A stretch of DNA of 64,000 nucleotides, taken from assembly GCA_022009775.1 (NCBI GenBank), contig CP091723.1:496001-560000 (forward strand). Reading direction: 5' to 3'. Below the pieces are notes generated by a model. It ran no database searches, was not told the origin of the DNA, and saw only the letters and a program-made list of their open reading frames with translations. Origin of the DNA: Christensenella sp. (lineage in GTDB: Bacteria; Bacillota; Clostridia; Christensenellales; CAG-917). Shown here piece after piece: positions 29,497 to 39,597 of this stretch. Position 1 is the stretch's first letter. Every line of letters begins with the position of its first letter. The position numbers and the translations under genes were made by a program.

Positions 29497-30629
29497 TATT
29501 TTTTCTTTTTCTTCTTAGGATTTTGATAAGGTTTTTGTGCGGTGTTTTTCTTCTTTTGATTGCCTACGTTCTTAGCTTGTCCGTTCGTTTGCGGATTTTG
29601 TTTTGCCGCTCTGCGTTTTTCGATTTGTTCGCTCTTGTCCTGTTCTGCCTTTCTGTTGTGGCATTTCACCATGCCGCGATCGACCATCGCGATCCAGCAA
29701 AGAGCCATAAACGTGCAGCCGAGAAGTGCCATTGCCGCATAAATGACGAAGCCAAGGAAGTTGTTGACCGCGCAAAGTCCGAGCGGAAGCGCACTGACGA
29801 TTGCAACCACGGGGACAATGACGAGATTGTTTGCGATGATGACGAGCGCGTTTTTGAAGCACTGCAAGAACGTAAGTTCATAGGATGTGAAAAGCCCCAT
29901 CATCGTGATAGGAACAAGCATAAGCGGTGCGCCGAAAACCCACGTGAACACGACTGCGCAATATGCGCCTGCACCTGCCGTGCCGAGCGTTTGTTGCTCG
30001 AGAAGGAAAAGCAAAGACTCGACCATGCCAAGTCCTATGACCACCATGCAAAGACCTGCGATGAAGAACTTCCACCAGTATTTTGCAAAGCCCATCCAGA
30101 ACGTCTTTGCGAAGTTCTTGTAATAGTCCTGATAATAACTGCGTTTCGCGCAATAGAACAAGCCCGAAAAGCCGAGCGACGCAAAAAGAAGGCATGCGCC
30201 GTACATTGCCATAAGCGGCATTTTCACGTTGCGGTAAAGACTTGCGACACTCACCGCAATGCTGTCTCCGCCGCCCGGGAAACCGACGCCGATGTTGCCC
30301 ATAAAGTTGTACGTTCCGCCGACGACGAGATTCTGGAAATAACCGGAGAACCACGCGTATATCACGATAAACGGAATCGTAAACAAAAGGAAGAAAAGCG
30401 CAGACCTGAAAAGAAGTCCCATTTCGCCGCGCATAACCGCCGTCGCTCTTCCGAAGAAAGTGTCGGGATAATCTTTCTGCGGGTGTGCTTCAACGAGTCC
30501 CGCGACTATAGTTTTCTGTTTTTCTTCCGGCTCTTTGCGAACCTGTGCGTCCGTAAAGAGTTTTGCGAGCAACAGTTTTTTTGGTTTTTCGGGCAAGGAG
30601 TATGCCGAATTCGTATTGTTGTTTGCCAT
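29496..30629 (-). CDS. Uncharacterised multi-spanning membrane protein with a Lys-rich tail
   Basis: This 377-aa protein has a soluble start ('KPKKLLLAKLFTDAQVRKEP'), then about six membrane helices ('SALFFLLFTIPFIVIYAWF', 'LMAMYGACLLFASLGFSGLF', 'WKFFIAGLCMVVIGLGMVES', 'IVPVVAIVSALPLGLCAV', 'AAMALLGCTFMALCWIAMV'), and a C-terminal tail rich in Lys, Asn and Gln that ends in six Lys. It resembles YesL/DUF624-like and related small membrane families only in general layout. It is the first gene of a three-gene operon behind a near-consensus promoter. Confidence 0.75.
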   Translation of the reverse strand: MANNNTNSAYSLPEKPKKLLLAKLFTDAQVRKEPEEKQKTIVAGLVEAHPQKDYPDTFFGRATAVMRGEMGLLFRSALFFLLFTIPFIVIYAWFSGYFQNLVVGGTYNFMGNIGVGFPGGGDSIAVSVASLYRNVKMPLMAMYGACLLFASLGFSGLFYCAKRSYYQDYYKNFAKTFWMGFAKYWWKFFIAGLCMVVIGLGMVESLLFLLEQQTLGTAGAGAYCAVVFTWVFGAPLMLVPITMMGLFTSYELTFLQCFKNALVIIANNLVIVPVVAIVSALPLGLCAVNNFLGFVIYAAMALLGCTFMALCWIAMVDRGMVKCHNRKAEQDKSEQIEKRRAAKQNPQTNGQAKNVGNQKKKNTAQKPYQNPKKKKKK

Positions 30630-30661
30630 TGATGACTCCTATTTTGCCATAATTATATTTG

Positions 30662-30690
30662 ATTATACATTATAAAAGAGCAAATATCAA
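30662..30690 (-). promoter_or_regulatory. Promoter of the membrane protein-TPR-tail operon
   Basis: TTGATA (30685-30690) and a perfect TATAAT (30662-30667) are 17 bp apart on the minus strand; the start codon follows after about 30 bp with AGGAG. Confidence 0.8.
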
Positions 30691-30784
30691 TTAAATAACT
30701 AAAATATTTCGTGCGCGCGTGAGAATGCACGCATGCTCGTTTTTGCGCATATCATATATAAAATGACAAATAAAACGCAATGAA

Positions 30785-30813
30785 TTGACATTTTGCTCCG
30801 TCGATGTTAAATT
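30785..30813 (+). promoter_or_regulatory. Promoter of asd-dapA
   Basis: TTGACA (30785-30790) and TAAATT (30808-30813) are 17 bp apart; asd starts at 30854 with GGAGG. Confidence 0.7.
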
Positions 30814-30853
30814 TTTTACGTGCAAACTCGTACATACCAGACTTGGAGGCTAT

Positions 30854-31864
30854 ATGAAAAAATTTAACGTCGCCGTTGTCGGCGCAACCGGCATGGTCGG
30901 AAACAAATTTCTTGAAGTTCTCACCGAGAAGCACCTTCCCGTTGACAATTATTATCTTTTCGCGTCCGCAAAGAGCGCGGGCAAAAAAATTCAATTCATG
31001 GGCAAAGAGCACACGGTGATAGAACTCACCGAAGACAACGTTGCGGCTTTGGACGGAAAGGTCGATTTCGCACTCTTCTCCGCAGGCGGCGCGGTGTCCA
31101 AAGAGTTTGCTCCCCGGTTTGTAAAAATCGGAGCAACAGTCGTTGACAACTCTTCTCAATGGAGAATGTACGACGACGTACCGCTCGTAGTCCCGGAAGT
31201 CAATCCCGAAGACGTGGAGTGGAATCACGGCATAATCGCAAACCCGAATTGCTCCACCATTCAGGCAGTCGTCGCACTCAAACCGCTTTACGACGCTTTC
31301 GGCATAAAGCGCATCGTTTACTCCACCTATCAAGCGGTGTCGGGCGCAGGCGTTCAGGGATACAACGACCTTAAAGACGGAATAAACGGCGTCGCTCCCA
31401 AGAAATTTCCGCACCCGATTGCGTTCAATATGCTTCCGCATATCGACGTGTTCATGGACGACGGATACACCAAAGAAGAGTGGAAAATGATTGAAGAAAC
31501 CAAGAAAATTCTGCACGATCGGACTTTGCGTGTAACCGCAACAACTGTACGCGTTCCGGTGTTCTACGGTCATTCCGAGTCGATAAACGTCGAGTTCTGC
31601 AAAAACACGACTAGAGACGAAGTGAAAAAAGTGCTTGAAAACGGCAAAGGAATCATCGTCATGGACGAGCCTGAAAACAACGTCTACCCCACTCCGCTCG
31701 ACTGCGAAAATCACGACGAAGTGTACGTCGGAAGAATCCGTATGGACGCAAGCGTCGAAAGCGGCGCGAACATTTGGGTGGTTGCGGACAACATAAGAAA
31801 AGGTGCGGCAACCAACGCCGTGCAAATCGTCGAACTGCTGATAAAGAAAGCGTCTGAAAATTAA
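30854..31864 (+). CDS. asd: Aspartate-semialdehyde dehydrogenase
   Basis: This 336-aa enzyme reduces aspartyl phosphate to aspartate semialdehyde with NADPH, the branch point to lysine, threonine, methionine and diaminopimelate. The N-terminal 'VAVVGATGMVGNKFLEVL' binds NADP, the active Cys is C133 in 'IANPNCSTIQ', and 'SGAGVQGYNDL' and 'VPVFYGHSESINVEF' are typical. The start at 30854 has a GGAGG site; the upstream in-frame extension is not conserved. dapA follows 26 bp later. Confidence 0.97.
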   Translation: MKKFNVAVVGATGMVGNKFLEVLTEKHLPVDNYYLFASAKSAGKKIQFMGKEHTVIELTEDNVAALDGKVDFALFSAGGAVSKEFAPRFVKIGATVVDNSSQWRMYDDVPLVVPEVNPEDVEWNHGIIANPNCSTIQAVVALKPLYDAFGIKRIVYSTYQAVSGAGVQGYNDLKDGINGVAPKKFPHPIAFNMLPHIDVFMDDGYTKEEWKMIEETKKILHDRTLRVTATTVRVPVFYGHSESINVEFCKNTTRDEVKKVLENGKGIIVMDEPENNVYPTPLDCENHDEVYVGRIRMDASVESGANIWVVADNIRKGAATNAVQIVELLIKKASEN

Positions 31865-31890
31865 CGCAAATATCTCGGGGAGAGAAAAAC

Positions 31891-32763
31891 ATGATCTTCA
31901 AAGGCACGGCGACGGCTCTCGTCACCCCCTTCACCGAAGACGACGGAGTGGACGTTTCCGCTCTTGAAAGAATAGTCGAATATCAGATTGAAAACGGAGT
32001 GGACGCGCTCGTTGCGCTCGGTACGACGGGCGAGCCTGCCACGATGTCGAAGCGAGAAAAAGAACTCGTGCTCAAAACGGTTGTCAAAAAAGCAAAAGGG
32101 ACTTTGCCGATAATCGTCGGAGCAGGCTCGAACGACACGAAAACCGCAATCGAAAATTGCGCCTTTGCACAGGACAACGGTGCGGACGCTTTGCTTATCG
32201 TCACCCCGTATTACAATAAATGCACGCAAGAAGGACTCGTCGGACATTTCGGCAAAATTGCCGAGTCGACGAGTCTTCCTATATTGCTCTACAACGTGCC
32301 GTCCAGAACGGGTGTGAATATGCTTCCCCAAACTTTCGGCGAACTTCTGAAAATCCCGAATATCGTCGGAGTGAAAGAAGCAAGCGGCAATATGGAACAA
32401 ATCGAAAAATGCATTGCGCTTTCAGGCGCAAAAGCGCAGGTTGTGAGCGGAGACGACGCTCTCACCGTCCCTACGATTGCAATGGGCGGCTCGGGCGTTA
32501 TAAGCGTTGCAAGCAACGTATGCCCGGCATACGTCTCGAATATGACGCGCTGTGCGCTTGACGGCGACTTTGACAAAGCAAGACAAATGCAACTTGCAAT
32601 ATTGCCGCTCATATCCGCATTGTTTTGCGAAGTCAATCCCATACCCGTGAAAACGGCAATGCACTCGCTCGGATTCTGCTTACCGCGCATGCGCCTGCCA
32701 CTCACCGAGATGACCTCAAAAAACGCGAAACGATTGAACGACCTACTCCGCGATTTCGTATAG
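31891..32763 (+). CDS. dapA: 4-hydroxy-tetrahydrodipicolinate synthase
   Basis: This 290-aa TIM-barrel lyase condenses aspartate semialdehyde with pyruvate. Catalytic features are visible: T45-T46 in 'LGTTGEPATM', Y134 in 'LLYNVPSRTGVN' and the Schiff-base lysine K162 in 'VGVKEASGN'. It forms an operon with asd. Besides lysine and cell-wall synthesis, its product feeds dipicolinate synthase, whose genes lie at 40.7-42 kb. Confidence 0.97.
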   Translation: MIFKGTATALVTPFTEDDGVDVSALERIVEYQIENGVDALVALGTTGEPATMSKREKELVLKTVVKKAKGTLPIIVGAGSNDTKTAIENCAFAQDNGADALLIVTPYYNKCTQEGLVGHFGKIAESTSLPILLYNVPSRTGVNMLPQTFGELLKIPNIVGVKEASGNMEQIEKCIALSGAKAQVVSGDDALTVPTIAMGGSGVISVASNVCPAYVSNMTRCALDGDFDKARQMQLAILPLISALFCEVNPIPVKTAMHSLGFCLPRMRLPLTEMTSKNAKRLNDLLRDFV

Positions 32764-32899
32764 TTCGAACTATCGACATTTGTCGTCGGATCGCTTTATA
32801 CGAAAAGCACTCACCGCAACGGCAACGCAAATGACCAATCAATTACCGAATGGCGTGTCGTAAAAACTTATAAAATCTAAACATATAAAACAGAATTTT

Positions 32900-32930
32900 A
32901 AAAGGCGAGAGCGTTTGCTCTCGCCTTTTT
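32900..32930. terminator. Bidirectional terminator between dapA and the LRR lipoprotein gene
   Basis: AAAAGGCGAGAGC, GTTT, GCTCTCGCCTTTTT form a strong hairpin with A- and T-runs on either side. Both neighbouring genes end towards it. Confidence 0.88.
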
Positions 32931-32972
32931 CATCTGAACTATAGTTTTTGTTTCAATTATCGTGTTGCAACG

Positions 32973-35900
32973 TTACGCTTTACTAGGTGCGACGGTCAAC
33001 GAGTCACATCCGTAGAAAGCGTCTTGGCCGACGGTGACAAGTCCGTTTGAATCGCTGAAAACGAAGGACTCGAGTGCTTTGTCGTTCTTGAAGCAGTTTG
33101 CGCCGATTGTCTTCAATGAGGAACATACCGTGACGCTTACAAGTTGCGTGCAGCCTTCAAACGCGCTGTTGTTGAGTTCTGCAAGAGCGGTGTTTTTGCT
33201 CAAATCGATGCTTTCGAGACCGCTTCCTGCAAATGCGTTCACGCCGACGTAGGTCAAGCCCGTTGCGTGCGTCAAATCGATGGATTTAAGGCTTATGCAG
33301 TTTTCAAACGCACTTGCGCCGATATACGTAACGCTTTCGCTTACGTATTGTTCGGTCGAGAGCATTATGCCACGGTCGCTTGCATAGATGATCGGCTCGA
33401 TTGCCGTGCCGTGCGCTTCGCCTTCAACTTCGCTCTTGTGATAAATCGTGAAGAGATTGTAAATCGTGTCGGGCAGGAACAATTCCACGTCGACGCTGTC
33501 AATCACGAGACCGTCTTTGATTTGAACGACGTCGTAAATGACTTTTCCGTTTGCGCCGTCGATGACGTATTGCGAACCGATTGCAAGCACTTTGCCGATT
33601 TCTATACCGTCGAGATTTGCGACCTTGACTTCGTGAATTACCACGCCATCGCCTTCTCTTGTGGAGAGAATTTCAAAGTTGGCTTCGGCGAGCGGAGCAA
33701 ATGCCGTATCGTTTCTCTTGACCGTGTATACGTTTTCAAGAAGCGAGCAACCTGCAAACGTTCTTGCATTGATGTGTTCGATATTTGCGGACAAATACAC
33801 CGCTTTGAGAGACGTGAAGTTTTCAAACACGCCGCTTGTTGCGGACATATCGCCGACTTGCGTAATCTTGTACACTTCACCGTTTATTGTTGCGGTGGCG
33901 GGAAGAACGATTGTGTCGGCCGTCTTTGCAGAGCATTTGACGATTCTTGCGGTCATTTCTCTCTCGTCGATGATTTCGTAATCGAAGATGTTTGCGTCCG
34001 CTTCGAGAATGACGGAGTACACGATTGTCTGAACGATGGGTTCGACCGCGTCCGCCTTGCTGTATCTGATGTGCAAAGTATGCATACCGAGTTTTGCGGT
34101 GTTGACAACCGTCGTGGATATGCCGTCAACCGCGATAATATCGAAGTTGCTAGTGCGCAAGACTTTTTCGACCTTTATGCCGTCCTGTCCGATAAGATTG
34201 ACCGTGAAGTTTGCAAAATAGGTCGTGGGATTGCCGTTGAGCGGAATGGAAACCGCGCTCGTTTGCTCGATTGCCATAAACTTGGATTCTTGCACCGCGT
34301 ATTTGATTTTGAATTTGTAAACACCGATGTCGTGGAAGTTGACCGTGAACGTCGCTTCGGCTTCTATCGTCGGCCTAAGCGTATTGAACTCTGCAATCTG
34401 GCTTTGCGAAACGTGAATTCTGTGCGTTTCGCCGTCAACGTCACGATAGCAGAAGTACACGTCGACACCTGCGTTGGACGTATAGAACGTGGGATACGGA
34501 GCGTCTGCAACCTGACCTTCAAAACCTTCGAACCAGAACGCCGAATTCTCTGAAGTCTTGCCCGTTGCGTCGATAACGGTTTCGTTGGACGGATACTTGT
34601 CAACGTTTGACGTATAGAACGAATTCATTGACGAATCGTTGATTGCGTCTGTGACGGTGATGACGAACAGATGCTCGTCTCCGCCGTTGATTTCGCAACC
34701 TTTGGTCTTTCCGTCGTATGAGAACGTGACGACGTATTTTTCAACGCCTTCTTCGTAGAGATAACCGAATTGTTCGTCGCCTTGTTGCACGAGAACGAGT
34801 TGTACTTCGTTTTTGGCGTAATCGAGAGTTTCGTATCTCACGACGCCGGTATTGCCCAAAATCACGAGTGCGTTGTCAATGGTTTCGCCGTATGCGAGCG
34901 TAAGCGGATTGCCGCCTGCGACCGTGCGCAAAAGTTTGTCGGAAATGAGTTTCGTGTTTATCCACACGTTTGAGATATCTTCCGCAACGAAGTTTTCGAC
35001 GTTGAGTTTGTAGAATATGTACCACTCGTTCGTAATTGCGTCTTCGGTGGTTATCGTGCCGTCGGTTATTCTTTGGAAGAATTGAATGACGTCTTCTTTG
35101 AAATAGAACTTCACTCCGTCAATTAGTTTGCCGCTCTTATCGGCAAATGCGTGTTTCGAGATTGCAGGCAAGCCCGTGACGAGATTGTTTGCACCGTCAA
35201 CCGTCGCTTCCGTGAAGATAAGGCTCGTAAGCGACGTTGCGCCTGCAAATGCGTAATCGTAGATTCTGCCGACATTTGCCTTGATTTGTACCGTCTTGAC
35301 GTATTGAGCGTAGGTGTTGAACGCCCATTCTCCGATCTTGGCGACGTCCGACGGAATAGTGAGATTGACTTTGGACACGTCGTATTTGTCGATATAATAT
35401 TCAGTGAAAATGCCGTTGACGACCGTAAATCCGTCGTTGACGCAGTCGCTGCCGTTTCTTTGAATCCACGTCGTGTTGTAGAAAGCGTTTTTGCCGACCG
35501 CAAGGATTTTGTCCTTGTGCATAATGCTCACGTTCTCGACATTGCCGCGATTTCTGAACGCTTCGGGCGCGATGTACGGAGTTCTGCTTCCGTCGATAGT
35601 CGCACTCGTTGCGGTTTCGTCAATGAAACGATAATACACACTGCCGATGATGATAGCTTTCGTCGTGGCATCGTACGCCTTGCTTTCCGCGCTAAGGAAG
35701 TTGTCGCAACCGCTGAACGCGTCTTCACCGATATTCTGAATCGTGCTCGTTGCGCCGACAATCAGATTGTCGAGTGCCGCAAGATTTTCAAACGCATAGT
35801 TGTGGATTGTCTTGATATTGTCGCCGAGCGTGATTGTTTCAAGTGCCGTGCAGTTTGCAAAAGCCCCCGTAGCAAAAGTGTCTGCGTTCTTTATCTGCAA

Positions 35901-37968
35901 ATTGAATTTCGCAATATCTTCCGCACTTGCAGTGCAGTTTTCGGCGGTGTAATATTCGTCTTTTGAAAGGTCGATTTCGGTTTTGTTCGGATCTCCGACG
36001 TATTTGTACACGACTTTACCCACGACGATGAATTCTTTTCCGCCGTTGTTTTTGAAATAGTTGTTTTCAAAACTCGTTCTGTAAAACACGTTCTTGCCGA
36101 CGGAAGAAATGTTTTCGTTCGTCGGCGGAATTATCGTGGAAAGATACGGGCAATGCGCAAACGCCCGCTCGCCGATTGTCACGAGATTCGTCGCGTCTTT
36201 GAGATTGAGCGTCGAGAGTGCTTTAAGGTTCATGCACGCCTTTGCTCCGATTTCACTGACGGGACGAGTCACGCCGTTTATCGTGAGAGTTGCGGGGATT
36301 ATGAGTTCGTTGAGAGACTCGTCGGCAATCTTGTCGATACGCACGCTGCCGTCCGCATTCACGGAAAGTCCGTCCTTAAACACGACGTTTACGTAATATC
36401 TGCTGAGTCTGTCCGCTCTGAGTTCTTCGTCCTGCGTCTCGTTGAACACCCACTTGATGTACGCCACATCGTCGATTTTGCCTTGTGCGTCCGCAACTAC
36501 GTTCGTCATATTTGCAGGCACGGTGCATTGATAATCTCTGTACGTTCCACCGTCCACGACGTAGTCCGTGCTTCCTTTGACGAGATTTGCTCTGACTTCG
36601 TCGAGTTTGAGATAAACGGTCTTTGCGGGCACGTTGTCGTCTTTTCTTGCGGTGACTTCAATTTTAGCCACGTATTCGTTAAAGTCGTGACCGTATGCAA
36701 GTCCCGAGAAAACTATTCTGTTTAGTTTTTTGTCTTCCGTGCCGTAGCGAGCCGTTGCGCCGACGACGGTAAGTCCCGCTTCTTTTGCTTTTTCGTCGCT
36801 GTCTATTTCGACTTGGTTTCCGTCAATCGTAACCACAGAGTTTTTGACGGTGGAGACGAACTCTCCGCCCATCGTGTAAAGCGTGTATGAATACGAGCGT
36901 TTCGTCCAGCGTGCAACGAGTTTTATGTCTTCACTGCCCACGATTTGAGAGAAACTCCAAAGCGTGTCGTTTTCGTTCCATTTGCCGTCGCCGTTGACAT
37001 CTTTATACCAACCGGCGAAATAGTAGCCGTTGAAGACGTTGATTGCGTCGACGCTCGGCGCGACGATTCTGCCGAAGTTGCGAGTCACAGATTGATGTTC
37101 CGCAAAATTCGGACGCGGGTCTTCGAGACCTTGAATCACCGTTGCGTCGCTCGGGACGTCAAGCGTAAACTTGACGTCGATGACGTTGTCCGTCCATACG
37201 GTTGCAAAAGTCTTATTGTCATACGTTTCGTCTATCGTGAAGGGGAAACCTTGAGTGCGAGAAAGAGTTTTGTTGCCGACGGTCACTTGGTCGAGTGCTT
37301 TGCCGTCGAGAGACATCCTGAACGCGTTGGTGAATGCGTCCCAGTCTGCAAAAGTAAGTCCTTTGTCAACGGAAACGGAAACCTTCGAGCCGTCTTCGCT
37401 CGTTTTTCCGAAATAAGCCTGCGCTTTGTTTTCGCCGACTTGAAGATTGAAAGTCAACGACACGGTGGGAGTTGCGACATAGCGGTCTTTAAGGTGGAGA
37501 GCAAAAGAGCCGCTTGCGGTTTTGCCGTTGTCAAGGCTTGCCGTCGCGTGAACCATAAAATGTCCCTTTGCGCCAAACGATAGGATCTCCGAGTTCGGAC
37601 AAGATGTTCTTTTGTTGTCCGTTTTCGTCAACGCTTCCGTCAGTGACTTTCACAATCATAGCGTCCTTAAGGAATCCGCCCGCAACCTCGGTCGTCAGCG
37701 ATTCGTTGGTGTAAACTATCGAATATTTCACTTCGGACGCGTCGAACTCGTCTGCGTACATTCCGTTGAATATACTTGTGACTCCGTTCGGAAAATAAAA
37801 TTTGAGATATGTATCGAAATTCGCGTTGTTGTCGTTGTCAACGATTTTGTCGGGGTTGATGACGTCGGGCAACTTGCCTATATTCTGCGAGCCGTTGCAC
37901 GCAACGAGTGTCGCCAACATGACGACGCCCAAAATCAAAACCAAAATCAAACTGACTTTCTTTCTCAT
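32973..37968 (-). CDS. Giant BspA-like leucine-rich-repeat lipoprotein (frame break at about 37564-37569)
   Basis: Restored length is about 1,664 aa. The start at 37968 has an AAGGTGG site and opens a lipoprotein signal 'MRKKVSLILVLILGVVMLAT' with lipobox LVAC (C24). After an Ig-like region there is one InlB-type block ('GYYFAGWYKDVNGDGKW' to 'LVARWTKRSY'). The larger part is several clusters of LRR_5 repeats of the BspA/TpLRR type (for example 'LKTIGANCFKNDKALESFVF', 'VGEDAF'/'IGERAF'-like units) separated by beta-rich spacers. The frame changes at 37564-37569; removing one base joins 'PIVWRKG' to 'HFMVHATASLDNGK'. It is probably displayed on the outer face of the membrane and may bind host or matrix molecules. 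Confidence 0.87.
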
Positions 37969-37983
37969 CTTTTCCACCTTATG

Positions 37984-38001
37984 TATGCGCACGAGCGCAT
38001 A
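37984..38001 (-). promoter_or_regulatory. Leader hairpin of the LRR lipoprotein gene
   Basis: TATGCGC-TCGT-GCGCATA forms a perfect 7-bp stem in the 5' leader, 10 bp before the AAGGTGG ribosome site. The giant MBG gene has the same arrangement of promoter, GCGC-rich palindrome and GGTGG site. Confidence 0.6.
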
Positions 38002-38023
38002 TAAATATAAGAATACAAATATA

Positions 38024-38052
38024 ATACTACATTATTGCAACAAAATTGTCAA
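38024..38052 (-). promoter_or_regulatory. Promoter of the LRR lipoprotein gene
   Basis: TTGACA (38047-38052) and TAGTAT (38024-38029) are 17 bp apart on the minus strand. Confidence 0.8.
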
Positions 38053-38082
38053 CATCAAATCCTAACTGCGGGTCGCCATATA

Positions 38083-38113
38083 AGAAAAAACCGCGTTAGA
38101 ATGCGGTTTTTCT
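38083..38113 (-). terminator. Terminator of the acyltransferase gene
   Basis: AAAACCGC(A), loop, GCGGTTTT hairpin flanked by A- and T-runs, 26 bp after the acyltransferase stop on the minus strand. Confidence 0.8.
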
Positions 38114-38138
38114 CAAAAAATCAAGTCAGGAAATTTTT

Positions 38139-39479
38139 TCAATTTTTGCCGTTTTTGAACATTTGTTCTATCGCAAGCACATATTTCGTGGATGCGGAAC
38201 GCTCCGCAAACATAAAGCGGTAAACGTGCTTATCGTCGTACATATCTATTGCCGTACCCGGCAGATTTGCCACGGTGTCACAGCGTTTGACGGGAAAATC
38301 GACGTGCCTGAATTCGTCTTCGACAGGTTCGAAACCTGCCTTTTCGTTCACTTCGTACGTCATGCAATTCACGCCGTATTTGCTCTTCACGTCTTTTGGT
38401 CTTTGCGTCCAGTCGGTGTCGAAAGAAAGCGAATTTTCATCGAGTTTCAGCACGCCTTCGGCAACGAAACGATAGCCGTTGTTCTTCTCGTTTTCGACGA
38501 AAAGATTGACCTTGTCGCTCATCGTAAAGCCGCCTTTTGCCACTTCGTCTTTCACGAGTTCGCGCTGTTTTGCGTACCACAAATCTATCCTTTCAAGGCT
38601 TACGCTGTCCCCTATCGGTTCGAGTTTCCCGTCGAAAGTATACTTGATTTCGTTCCCGCAATGCGAGCATACCATACGGTCTTCATGAGTACGATTTTCA
38701 AACTCCGCGCCGCATTTGGGGCAATAATAAAGCAACCTTTCAAGCCCTTCGGCATAGCGTTTTCCGACGAATTTTATGCCGTTTTCAACCTGCCATTTAT
38801 GCTCGTTGTGCGCAAGCGCGGCGGTGATTTTTTCAAGAATCTCTTCTTTTTTCAGTGATTTCGTCTCTTCTGCACTAAGGAGCATATCGCAGTCGGTGTA
38901 CACTTTTCCCCTTCGGATAAATCGTAGATTGTACGCCCACTTCGGACGAGCAAGACTTGCGCCTTTCATCTTCACCACTCCGACGGGATAGCCAAGCCAC
39001 TGCACGAGTCTTGCAATGGACGGCACGATTGCGCCCGTAACTCCGTCCGCCGCCACTTTGCCTTCGGGACAAATAAGCACCGAAACGCCTGCATCAAGGT
39101 ATTTTTTGATGTTCATTATGCAATGTATATCCGCAAAATATTGTTTTTTGGTTATCGCATGATAGCCGGACAGCAATTTTGCGAAAATCGGCACGGAATA
39201 CATCATATTCTCCGCCACGACGAAATTGAGCGGCGCACCGTACATAGCCGACGAAAAATGAATGAAATCGTACGCCGACAAGTGATTGCATATCACGAGC
39301 ATCGCTCCTTTCTTCTTTTGCTTCTTAAATGCCGCCGACTGCGTGCATTTGCCGTGCAAGAACGGGCGTATAAATCTGCAAAGTCCCAAAAAGAAACGAC
39401 TGTACGCTCTTGAAAAAGGCACTGCGTTTTTCTTTTTATTCTGTTGTTTTTCGTCTTTTACGACGCTTTTTTCACTCAT
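38139..39479 (-). CDS. PlsC-type lysophospholipid acyltransferase with zinc ribbon and C-terminal extension
   Basis: The first 230 residues are a 1-acyl-glycerol-3-phosphate acyltransferase domain: NHLSAYD (65-71) is the HX4D catalytic motif and 'LICPEGK' (136-141) stands for the EGxR motif. This family acylates lysophospholipids at the membrane. At about residues 253-274 there is a zinc ribbon, CPKC and CSHC, followed by a 170-aa beta-rich domain ('LEPIGDSVSLERIDLWYAKQ' onward) that I do not recognise. At 446 aa it is about twice the length of plain PlsC. It has its own promoter and terminator. Confidence 0.85.
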   Translation of the reverse strand: MSEKSVVKDEKQQNKKKNAVPFSRAYSRFFLGLCRFIRPFLHGKCTQSAAFKKQKKKGAMLVICNHLSAYDFIHFSSAMYGAPLNFVVAENMMYSVPIFAKLLSGYHAITKKQYFADIHCIMNIKKYLDAGVSVLICPEGKVAADGVTGAIVPSIARLVQWLGYPVGVVKMKGASLARPKWAYNLRFIRRGKVYTDCDMLLSAEETKSLKKEEILEKITAALAHNEHKWQVENGIKFVGKRYAEGLERLLYYCPKCGAEFENRTHEDRMVCSHCGNEIKYTFDGKLEPIGDSVSLERIDLWYAKQRELVKDEVAKGGFTMSDKVNLFVENEKNNGYRFVAEGVLKLDENSLSFDTDWTQRPKDVKSKYGVNCMTYEVNEKAGFEPVEDEFRHVDFPVKRCDTVANLPGTAIDMYDDKHVYRFMFAERSASTKYVLAIEQMFKNGKN

Positions 39480-39485
39480 ACCTTA

Positions 39486-39514
39486 CTTATACCAAATAGC
39501 CGCCCGCGTGTCAA
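39486..39514 (-). promoter_or_regulatory. Promoter of the acyltransferase gene
   Basis: TTGACA (39509-39514) and TATAAG (39486-39491) are 17 bp apart on the minus strand. The start codon is only about 7 bp after the -10 box, so the leader would be extremely short. Confidence 0.6.
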
Positions 39515-39597
39515 CCTTTACGCGCACATACACCGAGCAAAATCGAAGGATTACGTCAAAACGTCGCGCGGCAAGCATATTCTTTTCTCTGCTCTTT

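Noticed and set aside
30752..31825. Minus-strand open frame of 357 codons opposite asd
   Set aside because: It is the antisense shadow of a clear, complete asd gene.
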